The notes under the pieces: generated by a model | Told to the model about the DNA's origin: nothing | What the model saw: the letters and a program-made list of their open reading frames with translations, nothing else | Database searches by the model: none | Part shown: positions 16,375-25,270 of the stretch, piece after piece | Layout of the letters: the number at the start of each line of letters is the position of its first letter | How positions within the stretch are numbered: the stretch's first letter is position 1 | Position numbers and translations under genes: made by a program | Origin: Maribacter sp044594925 | GTDB taxonomy: Bacteria > Bacteroidota > Bacteroidia > Flavobacteriales > Flavobacteriaceae | Direction: 5' to 3' | Assembly (NCBI RefSeq): GCF_044594925.1 | Contig: NZ_CP138991.1 | Location: 1,178,001-1,242,000 of the forward strand | Length of the DNA: 64,000 nt

Positions 16375-17919
16375 ATGAACAATATAATAATACTTTGGGT
16401 CGATGATGAGATAGATTTATTAAAGCCTCATATTCTCTTTTTAGAAGGTAAAAACTATACTGTAATCACCTGCCAAAGTGGCCAAGAAGCATTAGAGGAA
16501 TTAGAAAGAACACGGGTAGATATCGTTTTTTTAGATGAAAATATGCCAGGTATTTCGGGACTGGAAACCCTAAACGAAATTAAACTGATCAATGCTTCCT
16601 TGCCTGTGGTTATGATTACCAAGAGTGAGGAAGAGTTTATCATGGAAGAAGCCATAGGTTCTAAAATTGCAGATTATTTGATTAAACCGGTCAACCCGAA
16701 TCAAATTCTATTATCGCTTAAAAAGAACTTAGATCATTCTCGCCTCATATCTGAAAAAACAACAAGCAATTACCAACAGGAATTCCGTAAAATTGCGATG
16801 GATCTATCCATGGTAAATTCCTATGAAGAATGGATGGAACTCTACAAAAAGCTAATCTATTGGGAATTGCAGTTAGAAGAGATTGAGGACAGTGGTATGT
16901 TCGAGATTTTGGAATCTCAAAAGATTGAGGCAAACAACCAGTTTTGCAAATTTGTAGATAAAAATTACACGGATTGGTTTACGGATGCGGATGCTCCTAT
17001 TATGTCGCACACGCTATTCAAAAGTTGGATATTACCCGAGATAAAGGACGAAAAAACACTCTTAGTAGTTGTGGACAATCTAAGGTACGATCAATGGTAC
17101 GCTTTTGAAGATACCGTTGGTGCTTTTTATAAAAAACAAAAGGAAGATTCCTATTTAAGTATTTTACCAACGGCCACCCAATATGCAAGAAATGCCATAT
17201 TCTCCGGACTCACCCCCTTGGACATGGAAAAAAAATATCCAAATTGGTGGAAGAACGATACGGATGAAGGTGGTAAGAATTTATTCGAGGATAAATTTTT
17301 AGGAGAGCAACTAAAACGATTGGGGCTGGACATTAAATGGGAATACCATAAAATTAGTAGTTTAAAACAGGGAAAGAATTTATCACAGAATTTTAAATCA
17401 CAAAAAGACAATGATTTAACGGTAATCGTCTACAATTTTGTAGATATGTTGTCCCATGCCAAAACGGAAATGGAAGTCATTAAAGAATTGGCCTCTAATG
17501 ATAAAGCGTATCGGTCTCTGACACAGAGTTGGTTTAAGAACTCTCCCCTACTAGAAATTATACAGCAAGCACAACGTATGGGATTAAAGCTCATTATTAC
17601 TACCGATCATGGGACGATAAACGTTAAATCTCCCTCCAAGGTAGTGGGCGACCGTGATACCAGTGCAAATCTTAGGTACAAAACAGGTAGAAGCTTAACC
17701 TACGAGGATAGCGATGTTTTGGCTGCAAAAGACCCAAAAACCATTCATTTGCCAAGCATTAACATGAGCAGCTCCTTTATTTTTGCCAAAAATGATCTGT
17801 TTTTTGCCTATCCTAATAACTACAACCACTATGTAAGTTACTACAGAAACACGTACCAGCATGGTGGCGTTTCCTTAGAAGAGATGATTATTCCGTTTGT
17901 GGTGTTGAATCCGAAATAA
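16375..17919 (+). CDS. porX: PorX: response regulator with PglZ alkaline-phosphatase-like domain
   Basis: A 514-residue fusion of a receiver domain (1-125) and a PglZ domain (about 200-510). Seen: the receiver acidic pair Asp10-Asp11, phospho-acceptor Asp54 in VFLDENMPG, Lys in YLIKPVNP, then PglZ motifs LLVVVDNLRYDQW, ATQYARNAIFSG, TTDHGTINVKSP and HGGVSLEEMIIPF. PorX is the response regulator partner of PorY and regulates type IX secretion genes; its PglZ domain cleaves cyclic or linear oligonucleotides in studied members. No other T9SS gene is in the window. It is followed by tsaE after 7 bases. Confidence 0.95.
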   Translation: MNNIIILWVDDEIDLLKPHILFLEGKNYTVITCQSGQEALEELERTRVDIVFLDENMPGISGLETLNEIKLINASLPVVMITKSEEEFIMEEAIGSKIADYLIKPVNPNQILLSLKKNLDHSRLISEKTTSNYQQEFRKIAMDLSMVNSYEEWMELYKKLIYWELQLEEIEDSGMFEILESQKIEANNQFCKFVDKNYTDWFTDADAPIMSHTLFKSWILPEIKDEKTLLVVVDNLRYDQWYAFEDTVGAFYKKQKEDSYLSILPTATQYARNAIFSGLTPLDMEKKYPNWWKNDTDEGGKNLFEDKFLGEQLKRLGLDIKWEYHKISSLKQGKNLSQNFKSQKDNDLTVIVYNFVDMLSHAKTEMEVIKELASNDKAYRSLTQSWFKNSPLLEIIQQAQRMGLKLIITTDHGTINVKSPSKVVGDRDTSANLRYKTGRSLTYEDSDVLAAKDPKTIHLPSINMSSSFIFAKNDLFFAYPNNYNHYVSYYRNTYQHGGVSLEEMIIPFVVLNPK

Positions 17920-17926
17920 TTTTAAC

Positions 17927-18337
17927 ATGCAATTAAAGTACGAGCAATACGATATAGAGACTATTGCAAAAAAAATCATCCAAAACACAAAGTCAAAAAT
18001 CATAGCCTTCTACGCCCCTATGGGAGCTGGCAAAACTACTTTGATAAAAGCCATCTTAAAAGAGTTAGGGAGTACTGATGAAGTGAGCAGTCCAACTTTT
18101 GGTCTGGTAAATGAGTATCATGATACCAATGGTGAGGTTTTAGCGTATCATTTTGATTTTTATCGCTTAAATGACGAAATGGAGGCCTTGGATATGGGTA
18201 TTGAAGAATATTTTTTTAGTGATCGATGGATTTTTATGGAATGGCCCGAAAAAATCCCTAATCTCTTACCCGGCGATGTCAATACTGTAAAAATTGAAAT
18301 TCTTGATGCAAAAACTCGGCAAATTTCATGGGATTAG
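17927..18337 (+). CDS. tsaE: tRNA t6A synthesis ATPase TsaE
   Basis: A small P-loop ATPase needed with TsaB and TsaD for the t6A37 tRNA modification. Seen: 136 residues, Walker A PMGAGKTTL (residues 31-39), the switch-like SSPTFGLVNEYH, HFDFYRL, and MEWPEKIPNLLP. It lies 7 bases after porX, so the two share a transcript. No terminator is seen directly after the stop. Confidence 0.95.
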   Translation: MQLKYEQYDIETIAKKIIQNTKSKIIAFYAPMGAGKTTLIKAILKELGSTDEVSSPTFGLVNEYHDTNGEVLAYHFDFYRLNDEMEALDMGIEEYFFSDRWIFMEWPEKIPNLLPGDVNTVKIEILDAKTRQISWD

Positions 18338-18488
18338 TTTTTTTCTTAACACGATTTGAAAGAATTTTTACCTGAGAAACATCGTTCTTACATGCACTTC
18401 TATTGTAATTTTTCGATGAAGGGTCAAATAATCGTTAAAACGACACTTTTTTACGATTAAGTGTCTAATTTTAACGTTTAATAACAAA

Positions 18489-18515
18489 TTGTTTGTCCTT
18501 TATTTCTTACGTTTG
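18489..18515 (+). promoter_or_regulatory. Predicted promoter of the 42-residue peptide gene
   Basis: TACGTTTG at 18508-18515 matches TAnnTTTG exactly. TTG at 18489-18491 lies 16 bases upstream, one short of the usual range. The expected transcript start is about 35 bases before the peptide ATG at 18558. Confidence 0.6.
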
Positions 18516-18557
18516 TGTCAGAATCTATTGTACAACAAACAAAAACCCCTATTGAAA

Positions 18558-18686
18558 ATGAAAAACAAAAGAACTTTTTTAGCCTCTATAGCTTTAGGTA
18601 TTTTTCTATTAGCAACCGTTGCTCCAATGATTGTAGTAGATCAGGAGTTGAATATAGACAAAAGAAAAATCCGGAAAAAAATCTAA
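18558..18686 (+). CDS. 42-residue membrane or secreted peptide with basic tail
   Basis: The ORF from ATG 18558 to TAA 18686 encodes a peptide with a basic start (MKNKR), a hydrophobic core (TFLASIALGIFLLATVAPM), a short acidic stretch (DQELN) and a strongly basic C-terminus (DKRKIRKKI). Longer versions of this frame exist upstream, but this ATG gives a normal signal or membrane peptide. Having its own promoter and terminator suggests an independent small gene. I do not recognise a named family; similar small basic peptides occur near porX/tsaE in related genomes as I recall, but I cannot verify this. Confidence 0.6.
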   Translation: MKNKRTFLASIALGIFLLATVAPMIVVDQELNIDKRKIRKKI

Positions 18687-18710
18687 TTTCGATTTTTTTT
18701 AAAACTTAAG

Positions 18711-18738
18711 AAAGAGCAATGAAAATTGCTCTTTTTTT
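18711..18738 (+). terminator. Intrinsic terminator after the 42-residue peptide gene
   Basis: AAAGAGCAAT and ATTGCTCTTT form a ten-pair stem with a GAAA tetraloop, followed by a T-run. It lies 25 bases after the peptide stop. Confidence 0.9.
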
Positions 18739-18788
18739 ATACTAATTAACTATCTCATTCGTTAGCCAATAGTAACCTCTTACTGCTC

Positions 18789-19448
18789 ATGGAAAAGAAA
18801 GTTAAAAAAAAACTTGCCAAAAAAAAGATTTTTCTTGAATCCTTTGTAGTCTTTTGTATTGCAATATCTCCTTTTTTATATAAACTCTATGAATATCTTC
18901 CTATTAATGAAGACGGTTCAGTTTCTTTTTTCTGGTTTCACATTAGCAATAATGGATTTGAAGATGCAAGTTTTTATATTTGGTTTCTTACTACAAAAAT
19001 TGTTCCTCTATACCTTTTAGTTATTTGGTTTTTAACATCGAGGGATTGGTGGTATCATATTATAATCATACCAATAGCAATGTACGCTTTTCAGTTATTT
19101 GAAGTCATATTTGATTCGGATAATCATATTGACACAGAGAATATTTTCTGGTTACTGCCCATTTGTATGGTGGTGATTCCGTTAGTTTATTTCTTTAGAC
19201 TTAAGCTTTATGACAAATATGTACATGGAATTGATTTGGAAGCTATGGACGCTGAATTACAAGAGTTAAAAGATAAACCTGAATTAAAAAATTCCGAACT
19301 ACAAGCAAAGGAACCGGATATTTCGGAAGAATCACTAAACGAATCTATAGCCGAGGAAATAGATAGAAAATTATCCACAAGCAATCTTGAAACTTCTTTA
19401 AAACAACTACAACACCGCTTACAAGACTGGTTACACTTCAAATTTTAA
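18789..19448 (+). CDS. Uncharacterised membrane protein with C-terminal coiled coil
   Basis: A 219-residue protein of unknown function. Seen: a very basic N-terminus (MEKKVKKKLAKKK), four probable membrane segments (about residues 14-31, 58-77, 83-101 and 116-137), and a hydrophilic, Glu/Leu-rich tail (about 150-219) that looks like a coiled coil. No catalytic motif is apparent. It stands between a terminator and the alanine dehydrogenase gene, on the same strand as the latter. Confidence 0.7.
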   Translation: MEKKVKKKLAKKKIFLESFVVFCIAISPFLYKLYEYLPINEDGSVSFFWFHISNNGFEDASFYIWFLTTKIVPLYLLVIWFLTSRDWWYHIIIIPIAMYAFQLFEVIFDSDNHIDTENIFWLLPICMVVIPLVYFFRLKLYDKYVHGIDLEAMDAELQELKDKPELKNSELQAKEPDISEESLNESIAEEIDRKLSTSNLETSLKQLQHRLQDWLHFKF

Positions 19449-19546
19449 CATCGCCAAGTATTCTTATTTCTTCTTAAATTATATATTTTTAAAAATTGTA
19501 CATTTGAACGTAAGGCCATATTTTGGAGCTTGTTCAATACTATTCT

Positions 19547-20746
19547 ATGAATCAACCAACCTCTCCCTTTAGCAAACAACAGTTACTACCACAAGAAGAA
19601 ACCTTAGAGGTTTTAAAACAAAAAGGAGAATTATTTATAGGATTACCCAAAGAGAATCAATATCAAGAAAAACGTATTTGTTTAACTCCGGATGCGGTGA
19701 ATGCAATTACTGCAAACGGACATCGCGTACTTATAGAATCGGGAGCGGGCAAGGGTGCTAATTTTTCTGATATGGACTATACCAACGCTGGAGGCGAAAT
19801 TACCAAAGACACCAAAAAGGTTTTTTCATGCCCTTTACTATTAAAAGTAGAGCCTCCTACCCTAGCGGAAATAGAAATTATAAATCCGCAGACCACAATC
19901 ATTTCAGCATTACAGATAAAAACCCAAGATAAGACCTATTTTGAAGAGTTGGCCAGAAAACGGATTACGGCCATAGCCTTTGAATATATTAGGGATGATG
20001 ATGGTAAATACCCTGCTGTACGCTCTTTAAGTGAAATTGCAGGTATTTCCTCGGTGCTTATTGCGGCGGAACTTATGGCGGCCAGCAATAAAGGAAACGG
20101 TCTTATGTTCGGTAATATCAGTGGTGTTCCACCAGTTGAAGTAGTCATAATTGGTGCGGGTACCGTTGGTGAATTTGCGGCACGTTCTGCGATAGGTCTG
20201 GGAGCGAACATTAAAATCTTCGACAATTCCATAACCAAACTTAGAAATATACAGACCAACCTAAAACAAACGGTTTACACGAGTACCATTCAGCCCAAAA
20301 ACCTGCTAAAAGCCTTAAAACGTTGTGATGTGGCCATTGGCGCTACCAGAGGTAAAGACAGGTCTCCTGTTATTGTAACGAACACGATGGTTGAGCATAT
20401 GAAAAAAGGCGCTGTTATTATTGATGTAAGTATTGATACCGGAGGTTGCTTTGAATCTAGTGAAATCACGGATCATAATAAACCTACGATAGAAAAATAT
20501 GGCGTAGTACATTATGGCGTTCCTAATATTCCTTCGCGCTATCCAAAAACGGCATCGGTTTCTATTAGTAATATTTTTACCCCCTATCTTCTAAAAATCG
20601 GAGAAGATGGCGGATTGGAAAATTCATTACGTTTTGACAAAGGGCTACGAAATGGATTGTACATGTACCACGGAATTCTAACGAATAAATCCGTTGGAGA
20701 ATGGTTCGACTTGCAGTACAGCGATATTAATTTTCTTATTTTTTAG
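19547..20746 (+). CDS. ald: Alanine dehydrogenase
   Basis: A roughly 399-residue NAD-dependent enzyme that interconverts alanine and pyruvate plus ammonia. Seen: GLPKENQYQEKRICLTPDAVNAI at the N-terminus (residues split across the substrate-binding domain), SEIAGISSV, the nucleotide-binding IGAGTVGEFAAR, DVSIDTGGCFESS and HYGVPNIPSRYPKTASVSISN. The frame is open further upstream to a TTG, but the ATG at 19547 gives the expected N-terminus. Some relatives of this clade are annotated only as alanine dehydrogenase/NADP transhydrogenase, so substrate certainty is moderate. Confidence 0.9.
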   Translation: MNQPTSPFSKQQLLPQEETLEVLKQKGELFIGLPKENQYQEKRICLTPDAVNAITANGHRVLIESGAGKGANFSDMDYTNAGGEITKDTKKVFSCPLLLKVEPPTLAEIEIINPQTTIISALQIKTQDKTYFEELARKRITAIAFEYIRDDDGKYPAVRSLSEIAGISSVLIAAELMAASNKGNGLMFGNISGVPPVEVVIIGAGTVGEFAARSAIGLGANIKIFDNSITKLRNIQTNLKQTVYTSTIQPKNLLKALKRCDVAIGATRGKDRSPVIVTNTMVEHMKKGAVIIDVSIDTGGCFESSEITDHNKPTIEKYGVVHYGVPNIPSRYPKTASVSISNIFTPYLLKIGEDGGLENSLRFDKGLRNGLYMYHGILTNKSVGEWFDLQYSDINFLIF

Positions 20747-20780
20747 AATTCACACAACTTTCTTTTCTCCTCTTGCCGAA

Positions 20781-20798
20781 AGCCATAATTTTGTGGCT
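20781..20798 (+). promoter_or_regulatory. Hairpin-framed -7 box before the DUF4258 gene
   Basis: TAATTTTG (20786-20793) matches TAnnTTTG exactly and is framed by the inverted pair AGCCA and TGGCT. No TTG is found at the usual spacing. Confidence 0.4.
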
Positions 20799-20817
20799 AT
20801 AACTTACAGCAAAAAAC

Positions 20818-21204
20818 ATGGCATTTATTAAACGTTTGGGGTTTTACTTATTTGGAATGTCCATCGGACTGGTGTTCTTAGCAATGTTCTTTAAAAATAA
20901 ATCAGCTGAAACGGGAGTTTATTTCTGTTACCTGCCTAACTGTAGAACTCTAAAGGATATTAGGTCCAAGCCTTTTTATTACTCCGATGAAGTACAAACC
21001 ATGATGGCTAATAAAACGGTAGATACAGTGGCAATCCGCTATATTCTTACAGAAGGTGATGTGGATTTCAGTAGCAGCGATACAAAGTCTGCCAACTGCA
21101 AAACCTACATTATTGAAGGGGCATATGCTGAGAAAGAACTAACACTACAAGTAAAAAACTGCAAGGATAAAGCTATTGTTGAAACTATTTCACCTAAACT
21201 CTAG
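20818..21204 (+). CDS. DUF4258 family membrane-anchored protein
   Basis: A 128-residue protein with one N-terminal membrane segment (about residues 7-25, FYLFGMSIGLVFLAMFF) and a soluble domain with three or four Cys residues (FCYLPNCRTL, SANCKTY, VKNCKDK). It resembles the DUF4258 proteins often found after alanine dehydrogenase in flavobacteria. The function is unknown. It runs toward the proline dehydrogenase gene on the opposite strand, with only 7 bases between stops. Confidence 0.7.
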   Translation: MAFIKRLGFYLFGMSIGLVFLAMFFKNKSAETGVYFCYLPNCRTLKDIRSKPFYYSDEVQTMMANKTVDTVAIRYILTEGDVDFSSSDTKSANCKTYIIEGAYAEKELTLQVKNCKDKAIVETISPKL

Positions 21205-21211
21205 TAAAGGA

Positions 21212-22378
21212 CTATATTTTTCTTCTTTTACGCTCTTTTTTCAATAAGGACAACTCTCTAGTAGTCTGTCCTGCAACGGAGGTATTCTCTTCTGCTCTTC
21301 TAATTAAATAAGGCATTACATCGCGTACGGGACCAAAAGGCAAATATTTTGCAACATTATATCCGTTTGCGGCAAGGTTAAAAGAAATATGATCACTCAT
21401 ACCATATAATTGTCCGAACCAAATGCTGGCATTATCTTTTTCGATTCCGTTTTTGCTCATCAAATCAATAAGCTTATAACAGCTTTCTTCGTTATGAGTG
21501 CCTGAGAAAATTGAGATACTATTCAAATGTGCAATAATATAAGCTACGGTTTCATCAAAATTAATATCGGTGGCCAATTTCGTTTCGCATATAGGTGTCG
21601 GATAGCCTTTTTCCGCTGCTCTTTCATTTTCCTTTTCCATATAGGCTCCACGCACCACCTTTACCCCTATTTTGAACCCCTTTTGTTCTGCCCTTTTCTG
21701 AAGCTCTTTTAAATAAGGTAGTCTATCCCACCGGTACAATTGCAGCGTGTTGAATACCACCGCTTTTTCTTTGTTGTATTTGAGCATCATTTCCTCGACA
21801 AGGTCGTCCGCGGCATCCTGCATCCAACTCTCTTCACCGTCTATTAACAAGGAAACATCCAAGTCATAAGCTTTCTTACATACTTGGTCAAATCTATTTA
21901 TAACACGTTGCCATTCCGCTTTTTCCGTATCGGATAGTTCCTTTTTCTCACTTATCTTTTGATATAGTGCAAACCTACCAAACCCCGTTGGCTTAAAGAC
22001 CGCAAAGGGGATTGCATCCTTTTCTTTCACAAAATCCAGAATCTTTAGAATAATTTTTGTGGCATTATCAAAAGGGTCTTCTTCCTCTTTACCCTCGACT
22101 GAATAGTCCAATACAGAACATACTTTTTTCTCCCACATCTTGTCCACTACGGGTAGGCAATCTTCCTCATTAACACCTCCACAGAAATGGTCAAAAACTG
22201 TTGCCCGAATAAGGCCCTCTACGGGTAATTTAGCTTTTATGGCAAAATTGGTCATAAGCGTACCCATTTTTACCAAAGGCTCGTTGGCAATCATTTTAAA
22301 AAGGAAATAAGCCCTTTCTAGTTCGGAATCGGTTTTCAGTGAAAATGCTGTTGCAGTATTCTCAAAAATAGGCTTCAT
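21212..22378 (-). CDS. Proline dehydrogenase (monofunctional)
   Basis: A 388-residue FAD enzyme oxidising proline to pyrroline-5-carboxylate. Seen: the barrel signatures VSLLIDGEESWMQDAAD, GVKVVRGAYMEKE, FSGTHNEES, FGQLYGMSDHISF and the C-terminal FAD-proximal RRAEENTSVAGQT. It lacks the DNA-binding and P5C dehydrogenase domains of PutA, so the second step is encoded elsewhere. It is divergent from aroB with 118 bases between starts. Confidence 0.95.
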   Translation of the reverse strand: MKPIFENTATAFSLKTDSELERAYFLFKMIANEPLVKMGTLMTNFAIKAKLPVEGLIRATVFDHFCGGVNEEDCLPVVDKMWEKKVCSVLDYSVEGKEEEDPFDNATKIILKILDFVKEKDAIPFAVFKPTGFGRFALYQKISEKKELSDTEKAEWQRVINRFDQVCKKAYDLDVSLLIDGEESWMQDAADDLVEEMMLKYNKEKAVVFNTLQLYRWDRLPYLKELQKRAEQKGFKIGVKVVRGAYMEKENERAAEKGYPTPICETKLATDINFDETVAYIIAHLNSISIFSGTHNEESCYKLIDLMSKNGIEKDNASIWFGQLYGMSDHISFNLAANGYNVAKYLPFGPVRDVMPYLIRRAEENTSVAGQTTRELSLLKKERKRRKI

Positions 22379-22496
22379 AATTACTAATTTCTTAAGCCAT
22401 TAAAGATAATCACAGATTTTATATTCTATTGATTAAAAATAACCTTTATTTTGTTCCTTCATTTATATTTTACAAGTACTAATATTAACTCATCAT

Positions 22497-23558
22497 ATGC
22501 ACTCTATAGTTTCAGATTCTTACGCGGTTCATTTCAACGAAAACGCCTACCAAGCGCTTAATGAACATCTTAAAGAAATGGCATATTCCATTGTATTTAT
22601 TATTGTAGATGAAAACACCCATGAGTTGTGTTACCCTAGTTTCATGTCGCGCATACAGGGCGACTATCATTTTGAAATTATCGAAATAGAATCAGGAGAA
22701 ATTAATAAAAATATAGAAACCTGTGTAGGTGTTTGGGAAGCACTTTCCGAATTGGGAGCAGACAGGAAAAGTGTAGTTATTAACCTCGGTGGCGGGGTGT
22801 TAACTGATTTAGGTGGGTTTGTGGCATCAACCTTTAAAAGAGGGATTAATTTTATTAATGTACCCACTACCCTGTTATCTATGGTCGATGCGTCTGTTGG
22901 AGGAAAAACAGGTGTGGATTTGGGCACTTTAAAAAATCAAATCGGGGTTATTAATCAGCCAGAAATGGTGCTCGTTATTCCCGATTTTCTTGATACCTTA
23001 GAAGAGCGGCAAGTTAAAAGCGGGTTTTCTGAAATGCTGAAGCATGGATTAATCCAAGATAAAAATTATTGGAACAAGCTGAAGGGTATTTCTGATTTGG
23101 AGGAAATGAAGGAGGCAATTTATCGTTCCGTGGTTATTAAGAATAACGTAGTGTTACAGGACCCTACAGAACAGCACCTCCGTAAAATCTTGAATTATGG
23201 ACATACCTTAGGACATGCCATTGAATCGTATTTCTTAGAGCATAAGGAAAAAGAAACTTTGCTACATGGAGAAGCTATTGCCATAGGGATGATTTTAGAA
23301 GGTTACCTGTCCATGCGTTTAACGGATTTACCGACTTCCGAACTGGAGGACATTAAAGCAACCTTCTTAAAAACATTTGCTAAGGTTACTGTATCAGAGA
23401 ACGATATCAGTGCCATAATGGAATTTATGAAATATGATAAGAAAAATTCTCATGGTAAAATTAACTTTGTGCTCTTAAAGCACATTGGCGAAGCTGTTAT
23501 AGACGTTCATATCCCTTCGGAAATGTTCCAAGATGCTTTTGCTTACTACATGGAATAA
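22497..23558 (+). CDS. aroB: 3-dehydroquinate synthase
   Basis: Second enzyme of the shikimate pathway, converting DAHP to 3-dehydroquinate with NAD and a divalent metal. Seen: 353 residues, INLGGGVLTDLGGFVASTFKRG, NVPTTLLSMVDASVGGKTGVD, the metal-ligand motif NYGHTLGHAIE with His, and LLHGEAIAIGM with a second His. The start ATG at 22497 is preceded by AT-rich sequence without a clear promoter. Confidence 0.96.
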   Translation: MHSIVSDSYAVHFNENAYQALNEHLKEMAYSIVFIIVDENTHELCYPSFMSRIQGDYHFEIIEIESGEINKNIETCVGVWEALSELGADRKSVVINLGGGVLTDLGGFVASTFKRGINFINVPTTLLSMVDASVGGKTGVDLGTLKNQIGVINQPEMVLVIPDFLDTLEERQVKSGFSEMLKHGLIQDKNYWNKLKGISDLEEMKEAIYRSVVIKNNVVLQDPTEQHLRKILNYGHTLGHAIESYFLEHKEKETLLHGEAIAIGMILEGYLSMRLTDLPTSELEDIKATFLKTFAKVTVSENDISAIMEFMKYDKKNSHGKINFVLLKHIGEAVIDVHIPSEMFQDAFAYYME

Positions 23559-23664
23559 AACGTTCGTATACTAAAAATTGTGTTTCACAACTCTTTAGAA
23601 CTTCTAATTAATAAAAAAACTAGTTTAGGTAAAGGAATTATAAACCAAAACAAACCAACTAGTT

Positions 23665-24000
23665 ATGACCAGACGTTTAATAGATTACAAGAAACTTGAC
23701 CATCAATTGGCAACACTATTATTAGATACCTATCCACACGGATATGGAGATGAAGATATTATAGTATTTAAGAATGGTAGTGGAGATTTTGTAGAAGCCG
23801 TAGAGCTAAGAACATCGGACACACTTTATCTGGTTAAAATAAGCCAAAGTCTTTCAAATTTCATTGCAAATTTCGAAGAAAATATAGACAAAGAACTACA
23901 ATCAAAAACTCCGGAAGATGTTATGGCATCCGAACAAATAACTCCTGAGATGCAAATGGGTTTCACTACGGAAGAAGAAGAATTTAGCGATTTGGAATAA
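23665..24000 (+). CDS. Small acidic conserved protein of unknown function
   Basis: A 111-residue protein: MTRRLIDYKKLDHQLATLLL start, DTYPHGYGDEDIIVFKNG and FVEAVELRTSDTLYLVKISQS in the middle, then a strongly acidic tail (TTEEEEFSDLE). No membrane segment or catalytic motif is seen. It follows aroB by 106 bases, and its stop directly abuts the stop of the convergent DinB gene. Coding character is good, but I cannot name the family. Confidence 0.75.
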   Translation: MTRRLIDYKKLDHQLATLLLDTYPHGYGDEDIIVFKNGSGDFVEAVELRTSDTLYLVKISQSLSNFIANFEENIDKELQSKTPEDVMASEQITPEMQMGFTTEEEEFSDLE

Positions 24001-24516
24001 CTATAAATATCTTTCTAAAATTATATTGGCGTGATGCTTTTGGTGTCCGCTTATGACAAAACCTAGTGCGGCAACGCTCCATGGCATATTGCTAGCGGTT
24101 CCTACTCTTTTTAATTTACGAACGCTCATATCTTTAAACAAAGATATGGTAGCGTTTCTTACGGCTAAATATTCATTAAGAATATCATCTTTAGTTCTTT
24201 TTTTGCTTTCACTTTCTAAAATATAACCATCTTGTTCAAAACCGGGCAAAGGAGTCATATCGTTTCTTGAAAAGCGAAAGGCCCTATATTGAAATATACG
24301 TTCGGTATCTATAAGGTGAAGCAGAACTTCTGCAATTGTCCATTTATCAGGGCCATAACGATACTGTAATTTAGACTCTGGCAATTCATTTAAAAAATTC
24401 GAGAACCATTCCTTGCCCTTTAATAGGGCTTCATTAAGTTCAACATCGTCTAGTGTATTAAGATAGGTCGCATAAAAATGACTGAACTCTTCTGTGCCTA
24501 ATTCTGATTTTTTCAT
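24001..24516 (-). CDS. DinB-family metal-binding protein
   Basis: A 171-residue four-helix protein of the DinB/YfiT-like superfamily. Seen: the three-His metal triad likely formed by His67 (LLHLIDTE), His158 and His162 (GHQKHHANIILERY), plus the GPDKWTIAEVL start of helix 2. Members are thiol-dependent transferases or of unknown role; this one cannot be assigned. It is convergent with the acidic protein gene, with zero bases between stop codons. Confidence 0.88.
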   Translation of the reverse strand: MKKSELGTEEFSHFYATYLNTLDDVELNEALLKGKEWFSNFLNELPESKLQYRYGPDKWTIAEVLLHLIDTERIFQYRAFRFSRNDMTPLPGFEQDGYILESESKKRTKDDILNEYLAVRNATISLFKDMSVRKLKRVGTASNMPWSVAALGFVISGHQKHHANIILERYL

Positions 24517-24625
24517 GAAGGTATTGCTGATTAATATACAGGTGATAACCTATACGGTAAAGTATTATTGATTTAGATGTTCAAGGAAATTAGAATCCAA
24601 TCATTTCAAATTTCGATTATTTAGT

Positions 24626-24659
24626 AAAAAAGCTCGATTATACCAATAACCGAGCTTTT
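24626..24659 (-). terminator. Intrinsic terminator after the Lrp gene
   Basis: AAAAGCTCG and CGAGCTTTT form a nine-pair stem (24628-24636 with 24651-24659) around a partly paired 14-base loop. On the minus strand a U-run follows. It sits about 20 bases beyond the Lrp stop. Confidence 0.8.
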
Positions 24660-24679
24660 CTTAGTAAACATTATTCCCT

Positions 24680-25159
24680 TTACAATTCATTGAATATCGT
24701 ATGCATCAAACGCTTTTTATCGTTGAAACTTTCTTCCAAGGAAATCATTGTTTCCGTTCTGCTGATGCCATCAATATCATCAATCTTGAAAATGATATTT
24801 TTAGCGTGCGTCGTATCCTTTGCTCTTATTTTACAGAAAATATTAAATTTACCAGTAGTGATATGCGCTATGGTAACGTTCGGAATTTGATTCAACCGCT
24901 CCAAAACAAATTTGGTTTGATGTGTTTTCTCTAAAAATATACCTACATATGCTATAAATGCATAACCTAACTTCACATAATCTAATGTTAATGAAGAACC
25001 TTTAATGATTCCGGACTCCTCCATCTTTTTCACACGAACATGCACCGTACCTGCCGAAATTAATAGCTTTTTAGCGATATCCGTAAAAGGAGTTCTCGTA
25101 TTATCTATTAACATATCTAAAATCTGGTGATCGATTTCGTCTAATTTAACCTTACCCAT
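24680..25159 (-). CDS. Lrp/AsnC-family transcriptional regulator
   Basis: A 159-residue regulator with an N-terminal winged helix-turn-helix (about 5-60, DEIDHQILDMLIDNTRTPFTDIAKKLLISAGTVHVRVKKMEESG split by family positions) and a C-terminal RAM ligand-binding domain (about 65-150). Such proteins bind DNA as dimers or octamers and respond to amino acids; the ligand is unknown. It has a full consensus promoter upstream (25177-25207) and a terminator downstream, so it is monocistronic. The M14 peptidase gene lies upstream on the same strand. Confidence 0.93.
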   Translation of the reverse strand: MGKVKLDEIDHQILDMLIDNTRTPFTDIAKKLLISAGTVHVRVKKMEESGIIKGSSLTLDYVKLGYAFIAYVGIFLEKTHQTKFVLERLNQIPNVTIAHITTGKFNIFCKIRAKDTTHAKNIIFKIDDIDGISRTETMISLEESFNDKKRLMHTIFNEL

Positions 25160-25176
25160 AATTCATAATTTTAAGG

Positions 25177-25207
25177 CAAAAATAGAGAATCATGAAATTA
25201 AATTCAA
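25177..25207 (-). promoter_or_regulatory. Consensus promoter of the Lrp gene
   Basis: On the minus strand TTG (25205-25207), exactly 20 bases, then TATTTTTG (25177-25184): a full match to the Bacteroidota consensus. The transcript would start only about ten bases before the ATG at 25159. Confidence 0.75.
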
Positions 25208-25270
25208 CGAATTCGATATTTATTTAACAAAAATGTAATGTGCGGTGAAGAAACGTAAAATATATCGTGT

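Noticed and set aside
23559..23664. Hairpin TTGTG/CACAA after aroB
   Set aside because: The stem has only five pairs and no proper U-run.
24983..25000. Short repeats inside the Lrp gene
   Set aside because: They lie in well-supported coding sequence and are not longer than chance repeats in AT-rich DNA.
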